Of a stretch of DNA of 64,000 nucleotides, positions 58,838 through 64,000 are shown one piece after another. Source of the stretch: Pardosa pseudoannulata (Eukaryota; Arthropoda; Arachnida; Araneae; Lycosidae); assembly GCA_032207245.1 (NCBI GenBank), contig JAGEOH010000256.1, positions 1 through 64,000 on the forward strand, read 5' to 3'. Numbering within the stretch: position 1 is the stretch's first letter; every line of letters begins with the position of its first letter. The position numbers were made by a program, and so were the translations under genes. The notes beneath the pieces are model-generated. The model was not told the origin of the DNA. It ran no database searches and was given only the letters and a program-made list of their open reading frames with translations.

Positions 58838-59444
58838 TTTGTAATTTATTAAGTATATATATGATTTACTTATTAAGTATTCTGTATGTGGACCACTCTC
58901 TATGGTTTTGTTTGTTTGTCTTAGAGAGTTCGTTTTCAATCCATGATTTCTTTTTCCCGTAACATTTAATATTACTTTATGATGTTACAGTTTGGAGATA
59001 TCCGTAAAGGTAGACTTCTTGACCTTTTCAACTTCGCTAATTAATAAATGCCCCCCTTCGTGGAAACGATGACCAGTCAGTTATGTAAATAATTCTCAGG
59101 TCACCCTCGTCTATGGTGGCTTCTATCCATATTTTGAGTGACAGTGGTCCAAAGATGTCAAATTGCAAATCTTTAAAAGTGAACGCAAAAATACCTGTTC
59201 CTTTTAATTTAAATGCCAGATCCGTTACCAGTAAACAGGTATGACAAGTGACGAATTGGACATTTCAAATCAAAATTAGCCGGATACAATACAATTTTTC
59301 TTGTTTCAGAAACAAAATAGTCATCAATATTTCAAGATAAAGTTTCGACAAATGTTTTAAAATTAAAAATATGGATTCATGCTTCCCTTTTCTTCTGGAA
59401 CAAGAAATGATATTTTGATAATGACCCGTTTTATTAATGAATGC
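58838..59444. other. Unassigned AT-rich sequence
   Basis: Nothing recognised between the MITE and the LTR. Confidence 0.5.
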
Positions 59445-59818
59445 TGTAAAACCCCGCGGTTTGGTTCGAGTTAGGGAAACAGTAAGCAGGAATCATCTCT
59501 AGAACCATTGCATTTTCTATGGTTTTATTAACAACACAGTTATATACAATATTTACCTCGCTGGCGTACTACACTCCGCGTCCCTCTAGCAAGTCCCCTT
59601 CTTATTCTTTCTTTCCCGCTTCTCCCCCGGCTCTTGTCTTGGTCGCGGTCACCCCCTGATTCGTCCTCCTCCGGGACAAACCAAAACAAGGAACGGTCGC
59701 CGGTGACGCGGGGACTTCACACCTCCCCTCCAGTTTCTCATTGCCGGACATTTGTTCTGCACATGAGAAACTACCTTGGTCCAGGCAGTCAGAAGCGTTG
59801 CAGAGTTTATCAACATCA
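59445..59818 (-). repeat. 3' LTR of the Ty3-type element
   Basis: On the minus strand it runs from TGATGTTGATAAACTC or TGTTGATAAACTC (right boundary 59815-59818) to CGGGGTTTTACA at 59445, preceded by a purine-rich tract of about 15 bases (59819-59835 on this strand as T-rich). It carries an AATAAA at about 59525. The 371-374-bp length is ordinary for Ty3-type LTRs. A 67-codon frame inside it is not a gene. Confidence 0.75.
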
Positions 59819-60086
59819 TCCTTTTTTTTTTCTTATTTTCACCTAGAGCCATAGTGTATGTGATTTTTGTCTGTGTCCCGATTAGAAATTGCTCTCATGC
59901 TAGAACTCACACACTAAAATATCTGCTCAAAAATAATCCAAAATAATCCTAATTGAAATAACACACAGTAATCATAATCCAATACCACAAATATATATAT
60001 ATATAAACATATATTCTACATTTAAATAATTATTACATCTGATTAACAATACTGATTATTCTTATAACTAATTTTATGCACATACA
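59819..60086 (-). other. 3' untranslated tail and polypurine tract of the retroelement
   Basis: AT-rich non-coding stretch between the RNase H stop and the LTR; a purine-rich run directly abuts the LTR, where the plus-strand primer of reverse transcription would be. It has no room for an integrase downstream of RNase H. Confidence 0.6.
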
Positions 60087-60598
60087 TTAATTATCATACA
60101 AACGGGACAATGCATCGGCAACATTGTTACTACTGCCCGGTTTATGATAGATTTCTAACTGATATCGAGAGAGAGCCAAAGACCATCTTTGTAACCGAGC
60201 ATTCTTCGGCACTCCTTCAGTCAAGTATTTAAGAGGGTTGGAGAAATATTTGCTGTCCAAAAGTCCACACTTCAAATTTTCCTAAGGCCCAGATGACGGC
60301 ATAGGCTTCCCTTTCAATCGTGGACTGAGCAGGGGTTAATTTTTGAATGGCAAATGTGATCGGTCTCGCTTTACCCTCCTCATCCCTTTGGATTAAACAT
60401 GCCCCTATTCCTGCCAATGAGGCATCAGTGTGGATCTCAAACGGTTTTGACAAATCTGGAGTTGATAGATTCGCAAGCGAGCACAGCTTATCTTTTAATA
60501 TATTAAATGCCTGCTCTGCTTCTTTTGACCATGGAATATCATTGGGAACAGATTTTCTGGTCAAATCGGTCAGAGGCTTTGCTATTACTGCGTAATCC
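60087..60598 (-). pseudogene. RNase H domain of the Ty3-type pol
   Basis: The domain that degrades the RNA strand after reverse transcription. The first part (60564-60229) keeps HTDAS with the first catalytic Asp, and TIEREAYAV with the Glu. A frameshift near 60240-60280 then replaces the expected second-Asp segment (TDH.PL type) with SNPLKYL, so that Asp is absent. The rest resumes as RLQRWSLALSRYQ and ends at VADALSRLYDN with a stop at 60087. In ordinary gypsy elements integrase would follow here; in this element the frame stops. Joined to RT by another frameshift near 60600. Confidence 0.88.
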
Positions 60599-61500
60599 TC
60601 TGTAATAATTAAATAAACGTAACAGTGATCTCAAAGCTTTCTTCGATTGAGGCACTTTTAATTTTCTTATAATTGCAATTTTCCCTGGATCGGGTGAATG
60701 TTCTCCTGATCCTACAATATTTCCTAAGTATTTCACTTTTGGCATGGCAAAAGAGCATTTAGCCAAATTGGCTGAAAAATTTAGTTTTTCTAATGTTTCT
60801 AAGATAGTTCGAATATGATGTAGATGGTCATTCCAGTTGGATGAGAAAATAATGATGTCATCTATAAAGCTTTCCGCAAACTCGCTATGAGGTCTTAAAG
60901 CCTGATTCATTACTCTTTGAAAAGTGGCGGGTGCTCCAGATAATCCAAATGGCATCACTGTCCACTGATACTGTCCTTTCGGAGATACAAAACTTGTAAG
61001 CTCTCGGCTAGCCTCTTCCAACGGAATCTCCCAATAGCCTTTAAGAATATCAAAAGTGGTGAGGTACTTTGCTCCTCCAACTTTAAATCTTAGCTGTTCT
61101 GAATTTTGCATTGGAAAAGGAGATATCTTGCTGTCAGCATTTAACGCTCTGTAATCACAGCATAAGCGAATGGTTCCATCTTTCTTTGCCACACATACCA
61201 AAGGATATGCTATTTCAGCAGATGATGGTTCAATTAATCCTTTTTCCAACAATTCCGTTATCTGTTTCTCTACTTTTGATTTCAGTGACTCGGGAACTTT
61301 ATAAACATGTGGTTGTTTCCTTTCAATGCCTGGTTTTAAACGAATGACATGAGATCCGACATTGGCTCGTTTTAATTCTCCGTTAAACACTGTTCCAAAT
61401 TCGCGGATTAGTTTTTCCAATTCCCTTTGTTGGATCGCTGATAACTTTTTCCAATTTTCCTTCGAAAAGACTTGTTTAAGTTCTTCTTCAATTCTTGACC
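60599..61500 (-). pseudogene. Reverse transcriptase domain of the Ty3-type pol
   Basis: Within the 504-codon frame 62053-60539, RT covers roughly residues 185-480. The primer-grip lead-in is VEKQITELLEKGLIEPSSAE. KKDGTIRLCCDYRALN, TTFDILKGYW (first catalytic Asp, residue 335) and MPFGLSGAPATFQRVMN follow. FIDD lies at residues 396-399 (60868-60857), with both Asp of the active site. The domain is intact across this frame until a frameshift at about 60600 after LFNYYR, before RNase H. Ty3-type by the motif spellings. Confidence 0.93.
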
Positions 61501-61573
61501 TTTGGTCTACAGGAACATGTTCAATTTCTCCGAACTCTCCATCAACTTCATAAACTACACTGACTGTGTCAAT

Positions 61574-61984
61574 AGGTAACACATACTTTCTCAGCTTGTT
61601 TTGGTGAAGGTGTCGCACACTTCCATCCGATAATTTCACTGCATAGGAATGTTGAGATCTCTGTTCGACGATTTCTCCCGGACCTTTCCACCGAGAACAA
61701 AGCCTGTTAGTAGAATCTGGTACTAAGACAACTACTTCATCTCCTACCGAAAATTCCCTGTTCTTGGATCTCAGATTATGATGGTGCACATACTTTTCCT
61801 GTTGTTTCTTGGTAACCTCGTCAGCATATTTTACAGCTTCTTCCAAATTTTTCCTCAACTTGTGGAGATAATCAGAAATTGATTCTCCGACTCCTTGGGG
61901 TAGAGTCACTTCATCTTCCCAACTTGATTTCAGAATAGCCAGAGGTCCCCCTGGTGATCGACCATGAACAATCAAGAATGGTGC
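61574..61984 (-). pseudogene. Integrase C-terminal-like segment located upstream of RT
   Basis: Residues 24-160 of the 504-codon frame. APFLIVHGRSPGGPLAILK resembles the end of the Ty3 integrase core, where a PF.L.YGR..RGPL-type motif is usual. A basic helix follows (KYADEVTKKQQEKYVHHHN), then GDEVVVLVPDSTNR and the GPF/Y-like strand-rich module RWKGPGEIVEQRSQHSYAVK to LRKYVLP. The zinc-binding HHCC and DDE catalytic core are not visible upstream; the protease ends within about 100 bases. Either the core was deleted here, or the segment is a remnant of a larger IN located before RT. This position is the key oddity of the element. Confidence 0.75.
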
Positions 61985-61995
61985 TACTCCTTGGT

Positions 61996-62460
61996 TCAGC
62001 TCTGGTTTCTGCAAGACCTTTTCCTCCAGTGGAAATTCACAATCCTCCACCAACTCTGATCCCTCAGTAATCGGTACACCCTTGGGGTGATTAGTGCTTC
62101 TTCGTGTAATCCGTCCACCAAGGCAACGGATACCAGATCACAGGGCTGCTCTTCTTCGTCATCTGTCCACAGCCTTAGAGGAATTGTTACAAGTTTACCC
62201 TCTACCGAAGGTCCTATTGCTGGCCTCAAGAATAATGTACCACTCGATTGTAGGTATTCCTCTGGTACCAATGACTTCCGCAGCACTGTTATTTCCGCAC
62301 CACTATCAACGATACCTTCAAACTTCTGGTCTTTTAATCCTAACTTAATCCTTAGGAGTTTACCATCAGTTTCGCTTACTGGAATTTCCCAATCGAAATC
62401 ACCATTATTCATTTTGATCTCAACTTTATTTAGTCCCCTTTCCTCTAATTCTTCTTCCGT
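61996..62460 (-). pseudogene. Retropepsin-like protease domain
   Basis: Second half of the frame 62832-61996. The DSGAEITVLR active-site motif (Asp at codon 62307-62305) is followed by hydrophobic strands ending GLHEEALITPRVYRLL. The frame then shifts into a different reading of the integrase-like segment. It would cleave the Gag-Pol precursor as a dimer. Gag and protease are in one frame. Confidence 0.85.
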
Positions 62461-62859
62461 GTTCTGCTGGGATACCTGAAAGGTAGACTTCTTCCATTGG
62501 CATGATTTTTTAAAATGCCCTTCTTTTCCACATTTGAAGCATTTCAAAATCTTTTTGTTGATCACTGGAGTCACCTGTTGAGATATTTCCTCGTTATAAG
62601 AAGGGATCTTTATTTCTTGTGGTTTTCTAGTATTATTTTTCCACTCTGCGTTTTGACAGTTCGGAAAATTTTCTTCAGACGGCCCAAGACGGACACTCTG
62701 ACAGCTTGGTAGATGTTCATGTTTCTTAGGCGTGGAAATGATGAAATTGTCGATCTCCTGTACTAGTTCAGATACAGGAAGCCATCTTTCTGTTTCTTTT
62801 AAGTGAATGTGAGATTTTACGTGCACTTGCAAAGTTTCTTTAATTTTATCTGTAATTAT
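62461..62859 (-). pseudogene. Gag C-terminal part with CCHC zinc knuckle
   Basis: Same frame as the upstream Gag part, separated only by a stop at 62860-62862. It holds the end of the SCAN-like capsid region (LKETERWLPVSELVQEIDNF, about 62800-62740), a linker, and the nucleocapsid knuckle CFKCGKEGHFKKSC at 62541-62500, which matches CX2CX4HX4C with all four ligands. It leads directly into the protease. Confidence 0.9.
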
Positions 62860-63585
62860 TTATTCCTTGAGGTTTTCGAAATCTTTAACTTCCCTAGATG
62901 TAATGTATAATTCCAATGAAGCCTCTACCCGAGATGCATACTGTGCATAACTCTCTTTATATGACTTCAGACACGTATCAAAATTTTTCTTATGCTGCAA
63001 TGGGGTAGTTCTATATTGTTTTAGGATACAAGCTTTAATTTTTATGTAATTATCCCAATCTTCCTCACACAATATTGCGTCTAGCCCCTTGGAAAATCCT
63101 TTAATACCGTGTAATATAATTTTTCCCTGATATTGTTCTGGTATTTCATATATTTTGAACATTCTCTCCGCATGATGGAAAAAGAAAGGCCAATTCTCAG
63201 ATTTTTCCGGAGGTTCAAAAATTACACCTTTCATAGTATTTAAATAATCCTGAAAGGAATTTCCTAATTTTCCTCGATCATCGCAATGGTTAGAATCTGA
63301 CTTTTCCGCTCTGTTCTGAGCTTCCAGATTTCTTATCTCCAGCTCACGCAACTGAATCTCATGTTGTCGTGTTCTCTCAGTTTCTTCAGCCTTGGCTCTC
63401 TCATTTTCTACCCTATCGGACATTATCCTACCCAATACTTCTTTAACAAAGGGTTCATCATAACATTTTGATTGAACAATTATTTCTTTTAACTTAGCTA
63501 TGGTTGGATTTGCTGGAATTGACTCTTTCAATTCCGTGGCTAAAACCACTAAATCCTCTTTCCTAGCTTTCCCTAAGAATGCCAT
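62860..63585 (-). pseudogene. Gag N-terminal part with SCAN-like capsid
   Basis: 241 codons from ATG at 63585. The N-terminal helical region (about residues 1-60) is followed by a charged coiled-coil-like stretch (about residues 55-95, ERAKAEETERTRQHEIQLRE). The capsid part starts near residue 125 (ENWPFFFHHAERMFKIYEIP, then LKQYRTTPLQHKKNF and YAQYASRVEASLELYITS). This matches the SCAN-like capsid seen in Gmr1-type elements. The frame ends at a TAA (62860-62862) where the next residues continue in the same frame, so a single in-frame nonsense change splits Gag. The ATG is the first in the frame and fits the family length. Confidence 0.88.
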
Positions 63586-64000
63586 GACCTATACTTAATA
63601 CCAATTGACCAAAAAAAAAAAAAAAAAAAATTTAGCTTACGCAGAATTTTATACAAATAATTAGCCACTATTACTTAATTAACGTCGTTACCAATTCCGT
63701 TATCAATGTACACAAAATAAATATTCTTAATTTCTAATAAAACCAACATTTACAAAATGAGCAAAATACAAACACAAAGTAGTACCAAGAGAAATATATA
63801 TATATTTTTATATTTACTACATTTCTCTAACTCAGTATGAAATAAAATAATGTATTCTGGTTACCTTTCGAAATTACTTAAGATATTTCACATGTAACCA
63901 AAAAGAATTACACACTTTTTGTTTCAACCTACTACTGATTATAATTTATCATCACAATTACTTATTCTTGCTCAAATTAATTGAATCTACCAATAATAAA
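63586..64000 (-). other. Retroelement 5' leader, truncated by window end
   Basis: AT-rich, non-coding sequence upstream of Gag; an A run at 63611-63631. I see no stretch matching the 3' LTR, so the 5' LTR and primer-binding site are probably outside the window or not recognisable. Confidence 0.5.

Larger units (their letters stand above)
59445..64000 (-). mobile_element. Gmr1-like Ty3 LTR retrotransposon, degenerate, running off the window
   Basis: Minus-strand element with, from 5' to 3': untranslated leader (64000-63586), Gag with SCAN-like capsid and CCHC knuckle, retropepsin, an integrase C-terminal-like segment, RT, RNase H, a short non-coding tail, a purine-rich tract and the 3' LTR. 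The 5' LTR must lie beyond 64000, since I see no match to the 3' LTR in the last 400 bases. Finding integrase-type sequence upstream of RT, and a stop just after RNase H, is the Gmr1-type arrangement. Multiple stops and frameshifts mean this copy is inactive. Confidence 0.85.

Noticed and set aside
63586..64000. 5' LTR of the Ty3-type element inside the window
   Set aside because: No visible similarity to the 3' LTR at 59445-59818, including its GC-rich middle.

Overview
This is an AT-rich stretch of animal nuclear DNA, almost certainly from an arthropod and most likely a spider. The reasons are: no prokaryotic gene organisation; long (CT)n, (TA)n and (TG)n microsatellites; a many-copy tRNA-derived SINE of a type I associate with orb-weaver genomes; degenerate Jockey-type LINEs with Gag zinc knuckles; and a Ty3-type retrotransposon with a SCAN-like capsid. 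The spider assignment is inference from repeat families. I found no convincing intact host gene, rRNA or functional tRNA, so the window is best read as intergenic or long-intron sequence built from layers of decayed transposons. Layout, left to right. At 1-7 kb: a TTAA-flanked short element (1240-1843), a compound microsatellite (2165-2296), a repeat present twice in direct orientation (2355-2570 and 5677-5913), and a 5'-truncated LINE end (2690-3165). At 7.06-13.6 kb: one near-full-length Jockey-like LINE with ORF1, endonuclease, reverse transcriptase and RNase H all recognisable but broken. A second LINE 3' end (9698-10420) is inserted in it with an 11-bp target duplication, and a pogo/Tigger-like element (12662-13456) sits in its 3' region. 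At 13.7-25 kb: SINE fragments, a second pogo-like candidate (16121-16894), a (TA)n tract, a solo-LTR candidate (22307-22936) and another compound microsatellite. At 25.3-27.25 kb: a 1978-bp element with perfect 16-bp inverted termini and TTAA duplications. At 27.8-36 kb: a SINE, a microsatellite, a long-inverted-repeat MITE (30061-30640) and two Helitron-like repeats. At 38-42.7 kb: a SINE cluster, including one copy with clean 13-bp target duplications and one with a foldback 5' end. At 43.5-51.5 kb: a LINE 5' half, two related solo LTRs and an internally deleted piggyBac element with TTAA ends. At 51.7-59 kb: a SINE, a hAT-like MITE, a third Helitron-like copy with an LTR-like insert, a tandem repeat, another solo-LTR candidate and a small TTAA MITE. 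At 59.4-64 kb (minus strand): a Ty3-type retrotransposon whose 3' LTR, RNase H, RT, protease and Gag are present and whose 5' LTR lies outside the window. The most interesting object is this last element. An integrase C-terminal-like segment lies between protease and RT, and the pol reading frame ends directly after RNase H. That order, with a SCAN-like capsid, is the hallmark of Gmr1-type Ty3 elements and is not the usual gypsy order. This copy is dead: a Gag stop, frameshifts, a lost RNase H aspartate region, and no visible integrase catalytic core. Other notable signals are eleven scattered RFX/X-box-like palindromes, some inside a shared repeat; several TTAA-flanked elements each carrying a palindrome near the right end; and SINE copies with foldback junctions. 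No genes work together here; the sequence is a record of nested insertions.
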